Shown: positions 18,405 to 28,236, counted from the stretch's first letter. The stretch: DNA of 64,000 nucleotides from Tritrichomonas musculus (GCA_039105265.1 JAPFFF010000007.1:3038001-3102000); one strand, 5' to 3'. The notes: generated by a model from the sequence alone, not told the origin. Made by a program: numbers and translations.

Positions 18405-19655
18405 TCACTCAGATGTGTCTTTATCTGATGATTCCATTTGGGGTTCCTTTTGATTTTCTTCATCACGAGGATGCAATTCAACACCTTCTGGAGGAACAGG
18501 TTCTTCACCTTCATCACCTTCAATATCTGGAATGAAAACGTCAAAGGTCTCTCCAATAACAGCAATCATTGATGGAATTTGACGATGGTAATGAAGTTCT
18601 TTTGGATCATCATGATAATGCTCAAACATTAATTGGTCTGGAATTCCATCTTCTTTTTCTTCTGGATCTAGTGGTTCAACTGAAAGGTCCCAGATAGTGA
18701 CTCTTCCATCAGCAGATGCGCATGCAAATTCGAAATCATCATTTGGATTCCATTCTATACTAGTGATTGAATCAGTATGATATTCAATTTTTCCAGATGG
18801 AGTTGGATTTGAGGGGGTGAGTTTTAATGCGCGGAAATCCCATACTGAGACAACACCATCATCTGAACCAGAAACCATTGCACTTGAATTTGAAGGGTTC
18901 CAATCAATAACATTGCAATCGCATTCATATGCTTGAAATTTAGCAGCTGGATGAAGTAAATCACGTGAATCCCAAATCTCTATAAATCCTCCACAAGTGC
19001 AACATGCAAAGACACCATCATCTACAGGTGAGAAAACAATGTCTTCAATTGATTCTGTATGTGCTTCAAATGCAGAAAGAAGTAGAAAACTACCACCCGA
19101 TTCTTTCCATAAGCTAATTTTACCATCATTATTTCCAACTGCAAGCACTCCTTTTGATAGTTTTGACCAAGCAAGACCAAATCCTTCCGTATCATTCTGA
19201 CATTCCGAAAGTAGTTCAACAGAACCTTGTCCTGTTTCTTTATTTGATGCTTGTATGGCTGCATTAATATCCCATATGAGAACTACTGCTTCCTCACTCC
19301 AAGTTGCAACAATATTTGATTGTTGAGGCATTGATCTAATACGATTTGCAGTTGCAGGGTGAAAATTCGCGCAAACTTTAACTTTTGCATCAACTAATTT
19401 TGAATCATCATCTATTTCATCATCAAATTTTGTGCAGTTTAATTCAGATATTTTTGTAACAAGAAGTTGGTTTTCTTCTGCTACTTCAGCTTGTGTTGCT
19501 GAAACAAAATAAGCAGTATGCGGATAGTGAACTCGATTTGCTCCTAAATCATCAATAAGCACATCAAATGATAAACATGGCCATTCAAAGTTCATTTGGA
19601 AATACGATCTATAAATACTATTTGTGAATGCAAGTTCGTCATCTGAGCTGTCCAT
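18405..19655 (-). CDS. GRWD1/RRB1-like WD40 histone-binding ribosome-assembly protein
   Basis: A 416-residue protein. The N-terminus has the CAF1C/H4-binding-type segment (WPCLSFDVLIDDLG then YFVSATQAE) that distinguishes the RBBP4/GRWD1 group. WD40 blades follow (SIEDIVFSPVDDGVFACC, CNVIDWNPSNSSAMVSGSDD, SITSIEWNPNDDFEFACAS with trailing WDL). The segment LDPEEKEDGIPDQLMFEHYHDDPKELHYH matches the GRWD1/RRB1 end rather than RBBP4. RRB1/GRWD1 chaperones ribosomal protein uL3 and binds histones in the nucleolus. The tail is acidic (EGDEGEEPVPPEGVE). It is divergently arranged with the histone H3 gene, 229 bp apart. Confidence 0.88.
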   Translation of the reverse strand: MDSSDDELAFTNSIYRSYFQMNFEWPCLSFDVLIDDLGANRVHYPHTAYFVSATQAEVAEENQLLVTKISELNCTKFDDEIDDDSKLVDAKVKVCANFHPATANRIRSMPQQSNIVATWSEEAVVLIWDINAAIQASNKETGQGSVELLSECQNDTEGFGLAWSKLSKGVLAVGNNDGKISLWKESGGSFLLLSAFEAHTESIEDIVFSPVDDGVFACCTCGGFIEIWDSRDLLHPAAKFQAYECDCNVIDWNPSNSSAMVSGSDDGVVSVWDFRALKLTPSNPTPSGKIEYHTDSITSIEWNPNDDFEFACASADGRVTIWDLSVEPLDPEEKEDGIPDQLMFEHYHDDPKELHYHRQIPSMIAVIGETFDVFIPDIEGDEGEEPVPPEGVELHPRDEENQKEPQMESSDKDTSE

Positions 19656-19868
19656 TTGCTGAATATTTCGAAGAATTTTTCATGACCAACAAAAATTCAG
19701 AAGATTTTGCGAAATGTTAACTGAAATAAAATCTTATCCTTCAGAAAAAAAAAAATAGAATTCTCTTTCAATAAGTTTGATTGACCAGATTATTTAATCA
19801 CAAAATATATAAATTCAAAAAGTCCAAAAAGGCGGCATTTTTAAAACATTCTTTTAACATCACCAAAA

Positions 19869-19873
19869 TCACT
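19869..19873 (+). promoter_or_regulatory. Initiator (Inr) box of the histone H3 gene
   Basis: TCACT (TCAYW) with the putative +1 A at 19871, 14 nt before the ATG. TCAAAAAGT lies further upstream at 19815-19823. Confidence 0.55.
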
Positions 19874-19884
19874 TAATTTTAATA

Positions 19885-20301
19885 ATGGCACGTACAAAAC
19901 AAACAGCTCGTAAATCAACCGGTGGTAAAACACCAAGAAAGTCTCTTGGTGCAAAAGCAGCACGTAAATCAACACCAGTTGTTGATTCTCAAGGAGCAAA
20001 AAAACAACATCGTTTTAGACCAGGTACTGTTGCATTAAGAGAAATTAGGAAGTATCAAAAGAGCACAGATCTATTAATTCGTAAACTTCCATTCCAAAGA
20101 CTTGTTCGTGAAATTGCATCTGGGTTCAGAGGAGATCTTCGTTTTCAATCATCAGCTATTGCTGCCCTTCAAGAGGCTTCTGAAGCATATCTTGTTGGCC
20201 TCTTTGAAGATACAAATCTTTGCGCTATTCATGCAAACCGTGTTACTATCATGGAACGTGATGTCCAACTTGCACAACGCATTAGAGGAGAACGTAATTA
20301 A
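19885..20301 (+). CDS. Histone H3, divergent
   Basis: A 138-residue H3. The N-tail [14 protein letters not shown] is canonical, retaining K4, K9 and K14, and ARKST keeps the K27 site. The linker before the alpha-N helix reads [12 protein letters not shown] rather than PATGGVKKPH, two residues longer, so the K36 equivalent is K38 and the following Pro is Gln. In the core, SGFRGDLRF replaces QDFKTDLRF, so the K79 equivalent is Arg; [11 protein letters not shown] replaces HAKRVTIMPKD, changing the K115 and K122 equivalents to Asn and Arg. The fold helices ([41 protein letters not shown]) are intact. It may be a replacement variant or simply the organism's ordinary H3; comparison with other copies is needed to tell. 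No intron is visible. Confidence 0.97.
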   Translation: MARTKQTARKSTGGKTPRKSLGAKAARKSTPVVDSQGAKKQHRFRPGTVALREIRKYQKSTDLLIRKLPFQRLVREIASGFRGDLRFQSSAIAALQEASEAYLVGLFEDTNLCAIHANRVTIMERDVQLAQRIRGERN

Positions 20302-20912
20302 TTCAAACATATATATATATATTATTATATAGTAATAAATATCATTTTTTGCATTACAATTATTTTTCTTAAAATTTTTAATTTTCAATACTTCAATAAA
20401 CTTTTTGAGTCCTAAAAAAATGCAATATTTATGGATATTCTAAATGTAATGGTCGTAAATTTTGATTTACATGCTTAAAATCGGTCAATTTGTTGATATT
20501 TGAATCTGAAATGTTCTTTTTTCGCTTTCAGCATATTAATTTGCCTTTTCATTGATACAATCTAGTCGTTATTTTCATTTTTTTATTCTTTTTTCTAGGC
20601 TATTTTTCCTTTAACTTGCTAAAATCTTTTATTATCATTTGATCTTATGATAAAATAAAATATTGAATTTTTTCTGAGAATAATATGTTTTCTGAAGATA
20701 CTATAATATTTAATTATCTTAGAATATTATGTATAAAAATGAATAATTATTTAATATATATAATAAAATTAATTTATATATTATTATAATTCTAATTTAT
20801 TTAATGATTGTTTGAGGAATAAAAAGTTGCACCAGGTCTGAAAAAAGATTATTCTTATTTTCTTTATTCAAGTTGATTTGCTTAACTTAAAAAAAAAAAA
20901 AGAAAATAATAA
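20302..20912. other. Convergent AT-rich spacer
   Basis: Lies between the 3' ends of H3 and the ubiquitin-like gene. It has a (TA)n run right after the H3 stop (20311-20322) and one ACTTTTTGA (20400-20408) not near a start codon. No gene seen. Confidence 0.4.
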
Positions 20913-21434
20913 TTACCATTTAACAGGCATGGCATCTGTGCAAGGCATTGGAGAAGGCTCATAATTAACTTCATAATCATTTTCAATTGAATTTTCAATT
21001 TCTTGAGAATTCTTTGAATAATATTTCTGAATTAATTTCCTATACAATTTCGTGCTTCCTTCAACTTTCATATTACGAATATCTCTAATTCGATAATATT
21101 CATTTTTAATTCTTTTATTTGAAAGAGAATTCAATCTATTTTCAAAAGTAGAATCTTTTGATAAATTAATCCATTGAACTAAAGAGCTATTCATTTTTCC
21201 CTGTTCTTTTTTGCATGCAACAATGACGTTTCCATTAGAAATTCCAATTTCTTGAAATGTTAAATCCGGACATATTACGCTTCCATTAAAAATTAAATCA
21301 CAATTGATATGATGCTTTTCCATTAAACTTTTCACTCTAGAATTTTTATTCACTTTAATAGACTTAACAAAGCTATGTGGGACACAAAAAAATATCTTGA
21401 CTTGGTTGGATTCTAATTGGGCTTCATTGGGCAT
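20913..21434 (-). CDS. Ubiquitin-like-domain protein, function unknown
   Basis: A 173-residue protein from the ATG at 21432-21434. Residues about 8-75 resemble a ubiquitin-like beta-grasp: two strands (VKIFFCVPHSFVKSIKV), a helix with SRVKSLMEKHHI, then DLIFNGSVICPDLTFQEIGI with the ubiquitin-like pattern F-N-G-x-x-L-x-x-x-G-I, and NGNVIVACKK. The remainder is basic and helical (KRIKNEYYRIRDIRNMKVEG), followed by an acidic end and CTDAMPVKW. There is no C-terminal Gly-Gly, so conjugation is unlikely; an adaptor role is inferred. An Inr candidate (TCATT, 21459-21463) is 27 nt upstream. Confidence 0.75.
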   Translation of the reverse strand: MPNEAQLESNQVKIFFCVPHSFVKSIKVNKNSRVKSLMEKHHINCDLIFNGSVICPDLTFQEIGISNGNVIVACKKEQGKMNSSLVQWINLSKDSTFENRLNSLSNKRIKNEYYRIRDIRNMKVEGSTKLYRKLIQKYYSKNSQEIENSIENDYEVNYEPSPMPCTDAMPVKW

Positions 21435-21463
21435 TTCCAAAGAAAATCAATATATCAAAATGA

Positions 21464-22351
21464 TATTGAATTGAATGAAACACATTTTTTTTTTAAAATT
21501 GAAAGAAAAATATAAAAATTGACATTTTTATAATTTCTGTCAAAACTTTTGACTCAAAAGAATATTCGTGCCTTTCATATCAATTGATAAAATTGATATA
21601 AGGACCTTGACATATATTTTTCTTTCTTTCTTTCTTTTTTTTTGTGGTATTCATTCATCTTACATTTTATTTTGCTTTGACTTTATAAGAAACAAAGGCA
21701 CTTTTTTGAATTAAAGCTAAAGTCAAAATCCTTGATAGCATATCTGCATCATATAATTCTAAACATTAATTTTAAAATTATTTCTAAAAAAAGTTTTGAA
21801 AACTTATTGGCATAACTTTAAATGAATAGAAATTGTGAAATGACATTATTCATTAAATGATTACATATTCAAATATATCATTAATAAGAATAATTTAATT
21901 TATCATATAGCATTTTATCAAATAACTGGAAGAATTAATTTAAATTTTCGAATTTAAAACATTTCGAATACTTATTCATCGATTCTTTCATTCAACATTT
22001 ACTTCTATTTCATTTAAATGGATACATATTTCTACTATTTTAATGAAATCAAATTAGTAATTATGCATTAATATCATTCCATTAATAATGGAATACCAAT
22101 ATATATTAAAATTATGAACAATAATAATTCAATCAATATATAAAAGCTTAAAGATTTAGTTTGTTTATGAAAATATCGCAAATATACCTTATTTTTTTTT
22201 TTTTTTTTTGGTAATACAAATTAATGAATTCTGTTCAAACCATAACTTCTATAAAAAAAGAAATATATTTCATTCAAATAAACAATCATCAAACCAAATA
22301 TTTCATGATTGCAGCTCATTACACATGTATATAAATAAGAAATATTAAAAA
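21464..22351. other. AT-rich divergent spacer
   Basis: Between the divergent ubiquitin-like and BspA-like genes. It includes a (CTTT)n tract (about 21620-21645) and a T17-like run (22193-22210). Several in-frame stops in all frames; nothing else recognised. Confidence 0.4.
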
Positions 22352-22356
22352 TCATT
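22352..22356 (+). promoter_or_regulatory. Initiator (Inr) box of the BspA-like gene
   Basis: TCATT with the +1 A at 22354, 14 nt before the ATG at 22368, which supports this ATG over the Met 16 codons later. Confidence 0.55.
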
Positions 22357-22367
22357 TTATTACTCTG

Positions 22368-24524
22368 ATGTTAAAAGGTCAATTAAATCCACCATTCAAT
22401 AGTCAAAAATATATAATGATTATTATAAAAGAAAATGGCCTAACTTTTGAATTAAATGAAACAGATTTTACAGCCAAAATAATTAATTCATCTAGTATAA
22501 AAGGGCCACTAATTATTCCTCGTTCAATTCGGTACCAATCATGTGATTATATTATAATTAACATTGGTGAAAAATCATTTAAAGACAACAATTGCATTAG
22601 TATAATCCAATTTCCTGATGATTCGAAACTTCTCTCAATTTCGAAAAAAGCATTCTATTATTCAAGTCTACAGCAGCTCACAATTCCATCGAGCGCTGAA
22701 AACCTAGAAACTGGCTGGTGCAAAGGGACGTCTGAGCTGATTAGCATTTCAGTTTCGTCACAGAACCAAAGCTTTTCATTATTTAACAACCAATTCATTC
22801 TTGGCAAAACAATTAAAGATAGCGATAATTATGACATTCTTCTTTTTTCTTGTAGGAACATCAAAAAAGCGGTTATCCCATCAAATATCAAAAAAATCGG
22901 ACCTTATTGTTTTTCTGAATGTAACGGTCTTCTCACAATTGAATTCTCTGAAAATTCAGAGCTCACAAAAATTGAGAAGTATGCATTCAATGAAACCGGA
23001 ATAAAAACGGTTTATATCCCCCCTCATGTCACTTCAATTGGGAAGTGCGCTTTTTCATGGTGCGACAAATTACAGTCTATTCAATTTTCAAAGCAATCTG
23101 AACTTCGAACAATCGAGAAGGGAGCTTTCTCTTATTCTGGCCTTCTAAATATTTCACTTCCGCCAAAAGTGACCCAAATTTGTGAGAAAACTTTCGCTTT
23201 CTGTAGGAAATTGAAATCAATTGAAATTCCTGAGAATTCTGAAATCATTTCAATTGACAATTACGCATTCGCGTCAACTTTGATTGAGAGCATTTTTATT
23301 CCAGCTAAATTGAGAGAATTGAGAGAAGGTTGGTGCGGCGTCACTTCACATTTAATTCAATTTTCAATAGCTCCTTTGAATTGTCACTTTTTGTCACATG
23401 AAGACAAGTTCATTCTTGGAAAATCTGATGAAAAAAGTGACATTTTTGACATCCTTTTCTTCGCTGTTCGAAATGTAGAGCAGGTCAGCATTCCATCCAG
23501 CATCAGGACAATTCGTTCGTTCGCTTTTTCTGAGTGCAACAAGCTCCAAACGATAGAGTTCTCAAAAAATTCTGAGCTTGAGTTTATTGAGGAGAATGCG
23601 TTCCACTCATCGTCCATTCAAAACATATTGATTCCTCCAAAAGTGAAACAAATTAAAGAGGAAACTTTTTCAAAATGTACAAAATTGAAAGCCATTGAAT
23701 TTTCTGATGACTCAGAAATAAAAGTCATCAAAAATGAGGCGTTTTCATGGTCGTCAATTGAGAAGATCTTTTTCCCGCCAAATTTGGAAGAGCTACAAGA
23801 AGGATGGTGCTGTGGCACATCGAAATTAACGGATATTTCAATTTCACCATTGAATAACCGTTTTTTAAATTTTCAGAATCAGTTTGTTCTCAAAAAGTTA
23901 AATGAAAAAAGTGACAATTATAACGAAATTATTTTTGCACGTCGTGACATTGAGAGAGCGGTTATTCCTTCAAATATTGAGCAGATTTCATCCTTTTCGT
24001 TTTTTGAATGCAAAAACCTCCAAACTGTTGAATTTTCTGAAAATTCAATTCTCACAAAAATTGAAAGAGACGCTTTCTCAATATCGTCAATCACGACGAT
24101 AAGAATCCCTCCCCATGTTCGTGAGATTGGCCAAGGGGTTTTCACTTTTTGTACAAAATTGAAATATATTGAATTTTCAGACGATTCAGAATTGGAATCA
24201 ATTGGAAAAGGAGCTTTTTTTGAAACAGCCATTCAAAAAGTTTCGATCCCTAAAAAAGTTAAAATAATAGGTGAAAATGCTTTTCAATATTGCTCTGAGT
24301 TGAAATTGGCTGAATTTCTCAGCAATGATGTTTCTATTGGTAAAAGATGCTTCAATGGATGCACCCGGATTTTACTGTTTTCTTTCCCAAATGCTCAAAC
24401 TGTAACAGTTAATCAAGACTCATTCTCTTACAATTTGCTTGACTTTTCTCTTTTTATTAAGCCCAGAGCGAATCTTGTAAATAATTCAAATGAAAGATCT
24501 TATAAAGTGATAAGATTAAAATAA
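22368..24524 (+). CDS. BspA-like leucine-rich-repeat (LRR_5) protein
   Basis: A 718-residue protein made almost wholly of ~23-residue BspA/TpLRR repeats (pattern I..IP..V..I...AF..C..L..I.F...S.L). The repeats are grouped in three larger modules of about 170-200 residues, each opening with a GWC-x-GTS block (first at residues 116-122) and containing a beta-hairpin segment with FILGK or FVLKK. BspA proteins form the largest surface-protein family in trichomonads and are thought to bind host and bacterial surfaces. This one shows neither a signal peptide nor a C-terminal transmembrane helix, so it could be cytoplasmic or secreted by another route. The internal modules suggest growth by duplication. 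The frame is intact. Confidence 0.93.
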   Translation: MLKGQLNPPFNSQKYIMIIIKENGLTFELNETDFTAKIINSSSIKGPLIIPRSIRYQSCDYIIINIGEKSFKDNNCISIIQFPDDSKLLSISKKAFYYSSLQQLTIPSSAENLETGWCKGTSELISISVSSQNQSFSLFNNQFILGKTIKDSDNYDILLFSCRNIKKAVIPSNIKKIGPYCFSECNGLLTIEFSENSELTKIEKYAFNETGIKTVYIPPHVTSIGKCAFSWCDKLQSIQFSKQSELRTIEKGAFSYSGLLNISLPPKVTQICEKTFAFCRKLKSIEIPENSEIISIDNYAFASTLIESIFIPAKLRELREGWCGVTSHLIQFSIAPLNCHFLSHEDKFILGKSDEKSDIFDILFFAVRNVEQVSIPSSIRTIRSFAFSECNKLQTIEFSKNSELEFIEENAFHSSSIQNILIPPKVKQIKEETFSKCTKLKAIEFSDDSEIKVIKNEAFSWSSIEKIFFPPNLEELQEGWCCGTSKLTDISISPLNNRFLNFQNQFVLKKLNEKSDNYNEIIFARRDIERAVIPSNIEQISSFSFFECKNLQTVEFSENSILTKIERDAFSISSITTIRIPPHVREIGQGVFTFCTKLKYIEFSDDSELESIGKGAFFETAIQKVSIPKKVKIIGENAFQYCSELKLAEFLSNDVSIGKRCFNGCTRILLFSFPNAQTVTVNQDSFSYNLLDFSLFIKPRANLVNNSNERSYKVIRLK

Positions 24525-24887
24525 ATCATATTCTTTATTAAAATATTGAATTAAAATAGCTTTAATAATTTTTATATTAAATTTTATAGATCTATAGGTT
24601 ATTATTATTGCTTTTGAATGATTATTATCATATAGTTTTGTCATTGCTTGTGACAGGTAGGTATCAAAATACATCAATGAAAACAAAGAAAATGAATAAA
24701 AAGCACGCTTTTATTTTAATATAAAAATCATCAAATCTTTATATTAACATATCATGATAAATATCATTGCTTAGGTCAGCATTAAAATAATTTTTTTTTT
24801 CAAAGATACTCATTTGCAATATTATATTTAATAAAGAATCCGGATTAAATCCTAAAAATCAATACAGTTAAATCGTAAAAATAAAAA
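24525..24887. other. Convergent AT-rich spacer
   Basis: Lies between the 3' ends of the BspA-like and UBX-like genes. No repeat or gene recognised. Confidence 0.4.
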
Positions 24888-25310
24888 TCAATACCTTACA
24901 GAGAGAGAAAATCGTGTTCGAGTATTGCCCTTATTAATAGCTTTCAAAGTTTTATAAATTGGCTCTGCTTTATTAACAATTTCATCGTTGTCATTATCAA
25001 TAAGATAAAAATTTTTGCTTTTAAGGTTTTCGTCGTAATTAATTGCAAACGAATATAAATAAGATGCTTTTTCTTTGGAATTAAACCATTCATATATATA
25101 TTGGTTATTTGGAAGTTTGATTGCTATAAAGAAAATATCATCTTTGCTTAATTCATCTCGATGAGCCAAATAGCGGTATTCGTCATTTGCTGATTGGTCT
25201 TGATAATTTGACTCTTGCTCTTGCTCATCTAAAGTTTTATTCATTGCAGCATTTTTATTAAAAGAACTAATAATTTGCACCTTCTTACCACGACTTTTTT
25301 GCCCACTCAT
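24888..25310 (-). CDS. Small protein with a UBX-like domain (tentative)
   Basis: A 140-residue protein with a basic, disordered N-terminus (MSGQKSRGKKVQII) and a Gln/Glu-rich linker. The C-terminal half (about 55-140) follows the order of a UBX/ubiquitin-like fold: IFFIAIKLPNNQYIYEWF, a helix with SKEKASYLYSFAIN, strands with KNFYLIDNDND and TRFSLSVRY. UBX domains recruit p97/VCP, but the conserved FPR loop of p97-binding UBX domains is not clear, so this is a fold-level guess. No Inr match is seen near the ATG. Confidence 0.6.
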   Translation of the reverse strand: MSGQKSRGKKVQIISSFNKNAAMNKTLDEQEQESNYQDQSANDEYRYLAHRDELSKDDIFFIAIKLPNNQYIYEWFNSKEKASYLYSFAINYDENLKSKNFYLIDNDNDEIVNKAEPIYKTLKAINKGNTRTRFSLSVRY

Positions 25311-25392
25311 TAATCATTCAACTTTTTCATGAATTAAAAATTTTAAAAAATATAGGGTTGCAACGATAGAAAAAAAAGACGATTTTTTTTCT

Positions 25393-25745
25393 TTAAGGTT
25401 CTCCTTTCAAATTCAAAAGATTAAATTCAATTAGACTTCACAAATAAAATATGCATAAATATCGTCTTTAAAAACGAATTAAAATATAATATTTGCGCAG
25501 ATATATATTTTAAATCATTAAATAAAAACATTTTCATGAAATCTTATCGATTTTTTTTTTACAGATTGAAATCATAAAAATAAAAAATCAATAAAAATTT
25601 GAAAAAAATAAGATTTAATCGTTAAGGTCTATTTTTTATATTTTTAACCAAAACTTTTTCCGAAAAATGCTCTATTGAATTATATATTCTATGAGTTAAT
25701 TCAATATTGAATAATTTACATTTTTTTAGGGAAGGAGAACCTTAA
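25393..25745 (+). mobile_element. MITE family A, copy 1 (353 bp)
   Basis: Terminal inverted repeats TTAAGGTTCTCCTT and AAGGAGAACCTTAA bound a 353-bp AT-rich segment without coding capacity. A second copy with the same length, orientation and sequence order is at 40126-40480; I estimate 80-90% identity by eye. The TTAA at both borders could be a TTAA target (piggyBac-like) or part of longer TIRs of a TA-targeting Tc1/mariner relative. The core 16-base segment ACTTTTTCCGAAAAAT and the following TGCTCTATTGAATTATATA are unchanged between copies. Confidence 0.85.
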
Positions 25746-25817
25746 CCTATCTTTACAAAAAACATATAAATATATTACAAAAATAATACTTGTTATTTCC
25801 ATATATTTATTTTTAAG

Positions 25818-26098
25818 AAATATCTATCAGCAGTGGAAATATCACTTTTGAATTTTCACAAGGTTCGTTCGATTTTGAACCTTTCGAAAAAAGTAAAAAT
25901 ATAAGATTTTCTGGTATTTTTATTATTTATTTTATATATTATTTATTTATAAAACATTATTTTTGACCAACATTGATCAAAAATAGAGATATTTTTAATT
26001 CAAATTTCACAAATTTATTGTTTGATATTTCGTTTCAAAAAAATCGAACGAACCTTGTGAAAATTCAAAAGTGATATTTCCACTGCTGATAGATATTT
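25818..26098. mobile_element. Foldback/MITE element with 59-bp perfect inverted repeats
   Basis: The arm 25818-25876 (starts AAATATCTATCAGCAGTGGA, ends GTTCGTTCGATTTT) is repeated exactly, inverted, at 26040-26098. The 163-bp centre is AT-rich and noncoding. Such long perfect arms indicate a recent MITE or foldback element; flanking bases do not show a convincing target duplication. It sits 170 bp upstream of the RRM-like gene and 72 bp right of MITE copy A1. If transcribed it would form a long RNA hairpin. Confidence 0.85.
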
Positions 26099-26268
26099 TA
26101 AAAAACTGAGTAATAATTTATATTTAGTATTAAGTATAAACGATATTTATTTATTTTTTTAATAAATCCATTAGATATTTTATTTTTCATTCAATTTTCT
26201 GCCAAAATCCTATCGTTGTATCCCCTATTAAAAAATTTTCAAAAAGTTGCTATCAAATAAAATTTGGT

Positions 26269-28236
26269 ATGAGCTCATTTTGCTTCATTCAAGGAGATAT
26301 TCTTTTGATTGATGTTAAACAGTTTTTCGGCACAAGTTGTACAGCCGCCTTTTCAATTAGTTTTCCTAATAATAAAAACTTAATTTTAGCAAATGTAGAA
26401 ACAAATAAAATTTCTGAATTTCATGATTTTTTCGAAAAGAATCCTGATATTACGATCGAAGAATGCAAATATGAACTTCCCAATATAAAAGAAAAAAAAA
26501 TTTATGTATGTTCATTTGCTCTGAATGGATTTAAACTTCACGAGCTTATCAATTCAATTTTCACTGGAGGATGGGAAATTTGTAATACGGTTGATTCTTT
26601 ATGCAGTAAAGTTTGCGCTGCCAATATTACCGATTTGAAACACCTTGCATATGTTTTAAAAAAAATTGATTGCCCTTTTTCACCAACATTAGAAGAATTC
26701 CCAACAATACGAGTCGATAACTTTCCAAATAATTTTGACGAAAGCTATTTTCAAGTATTTAATTCGAAATTTCTTCACGTTGCAACACCAAAAACAAAAT
26801 TTTTTATACCCGAACAGTTAAATATACTTTCAAGCTATATCGCGCTCCAAAATTTAGAAGATGCAAATAAAGTCAAGGGATTGCTTGATAAAGCTACGAT
26901 GAGCAATAATATTTTAAGTTCTTCATTTTTATCTGATGATTTATTTACTGTTCCAGAAATTATTATTCCTACTATGAATGCTCAACATATTCAGAACTCA
27001 AACCAAATGCAAACCGGTGAACAGTCTCCACAATCTAATCAGACTCTTATCAATAATCAGCCATATTTTCAGCAACATTCTCCTCAAAATCCTAATATAA
27101 TGCCAGTTCATAATCAACCAATATTCCCGCAGTTTATGAGTCCTCCAATTCAAAATATCCAAAATCTAAATCAAATACCACCTCAAAATATGCAAAATTT
27201 CCAACAAAATCCGAATCAAATACCTATTCAACCACAGCCAAATCCTCCACTACTTCAACAAAATCCGAATCAAATACCTATTCAGCAACAGCCAAATCCT
27301 CCACCACTTCAACAAAATCCGAATCAAATACCTATTCAGCAACAGCCAAATCCTCCACCACTTCAACAAAATCCGAATCAAATACCTATTCAGCAACAGC
27401 CAAATCCTCCACCACTTCAACAAAATCCGAATCAAATACCTATTCAGCAACAGCCAAATCCTCCACCACTTCAACAAAAACCCAATCAAAACGCTCTTTG
27501 GACCCAGATACCACAACAAGTAAGCTCAGAACAAACTTCAACTAATCAACAAACTCCAAATAAAAATGAAGTTTTCATTTGCCCTTCAAGCTTTTTGAGA
27601 ACTGTTATTGTTACACAACCAAAACATATTAATAAAGAAGATTTAGAAAAAGATTTATCAAAATATGGCATTTTAGACCGAGTTGATCTTATTGAATCAA
27701 GCAATACGAACAATACATTTAGGGCTGTTTATAAGAAAGAAGGCAGCCTGAACACCCTTTTAAACTCTAAACAATTCAAATATTGCGCTGTTAAAATGAA
27801 CATTAAAATTTCACCTATTCCATCATCTCCAGTAATTCAATATTACCCTGAAAACCAAATCACAAACTTTTCATCTTTATGCGATAACGTTTTTAACACA
27901 GTGATTATAGCATTTGAAAATGGCTCCAAAATGGAAGATATTATAAAGCAAATTGACCGTTTTGGAGTTTATAAACAAATTTTATATCAGTGTTATGAAG
28001 ATCGAATTGAGGTGGCAGTAACTTTTGATCAGGTTGGAAGTGCTCAAACACTTCTTAACTGCAATGAATACAAAAGTTCGGCAAAAATGGCTAAAGACTT
28101 GAAGCCTTTTAGGCAGAATCAACCTTCATTTATTCCAAATCAATTTGGCCATCAACTTCATCAAACACAAAATGCTCGTAAAACATATTTATCTCAAAGC
28201 GATCAGATTTCTATTTCTTTAAATAATGACAGCTAG
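26269..28236 (+). CDS. P/Q/N-rich RRM-like RNA-binding protein
   Basis: A 655-residue protein. The N-terminal ~220 residues form a mixed alpha/beta region. Residues about 245-420 are Pro/Gln/Asn-rich and hold five 18-residue repeats (NPNQIPIQQQPNPPPLQQ type). Two C-terminal blocks look like divergent RRMs: TVIVTQPKHINKEDLEKDLSKYG... and NTVIIAFENGSKMEDIIKQIDRFG..., each in the beta-alpha-beta order with a GIL/GVY loop and a final AVKM/AAKM strand. The RNP1/RNP2 aromatic residues are weak, so RNA binding is inferred. TCAAAAAGT lies 22-30 nt upstream of the ATG. The layout recalls PTB/hnRNP-L-type proteins with a prion-like linker, but I cannot assign an orthologue. Confidence 0.65.
   Translation: MSSFCFIQGDILLIDVKQFFGTSCTAAFSISFPNNKNLILANVETNKISEFHDFFEKNPDITIEECKYELPNIKEKKIYVCSFALNGFKLHELINSIFTGGWEICNTVDSLCSKVCAANITDLKHLAYVLKKIDCPFSPTLEEFPTIRVDNFPNNFDESYFQVFNSKFLHVATPKTKFFIPEQLNILSSYIALQNLEDANKVKGLLDKATMSNNILSSSFLSDDLFTVPEIIIPTMNAQHIQNSNQMQTGEQSPQSNQTLINNQPYFQQHSPQNPNIMPVHNQPIFPQFMSPPIQNIQNLNQIPPQNMQNFQQNPNQIPIQPQPNPPLLQQNPNQIPIQQQPNPPPLQQNPNQIPIQQQPNPPPLQQNPNQIPIQQQPNPPPLQQNPNQIPIQQQPNPPPLQQKPNQNALWTQIPQQVSSEQTSTNQQTPNKNEVFICPSSFLRTVIVTQPKHINKEDLEKDLSKYGILDRVDLIESSNTNNTFRAVYKKEGSLNTLLNSKQFKYCAVKMNIKISPIPSSPVIQYYPENQITNFSSLCDNVFNTVIIAFENGSKMEDIIKQIDRFGVYKQILYQCYEDRIEVAVTFDQVGSAQTLLNCNEYKSSAKMAKDLKPFRQNQPSFIPNQFGHQLHQTQNARKTYLSQSDQISISLNNDS
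27208..27480 (+). repeat. 54-bp in-frame tandem repeat
   Basis: Five near-identical 54-bp units (AATCCGAATCAAATACCTAT...) encode 18-residue P/Q/N repeats within the RRM-like gene. The last four are nearly identical at the DNA level, implying recent expansion. Confidence 0.9.

Noticed and set aside
20400-20408. ACTTTTTGA in a convergent spacer
   Set aside because: It is not near any start codon, so it counts against, not for, the motif's promoter role; noted as a control.
27250-27519. Minus-strand 89-codon repeat frame opposite the P/Q/N repeats
   Set aside because: It is the antisense of the 54-bp repeat array, which is coding on the plus strand.
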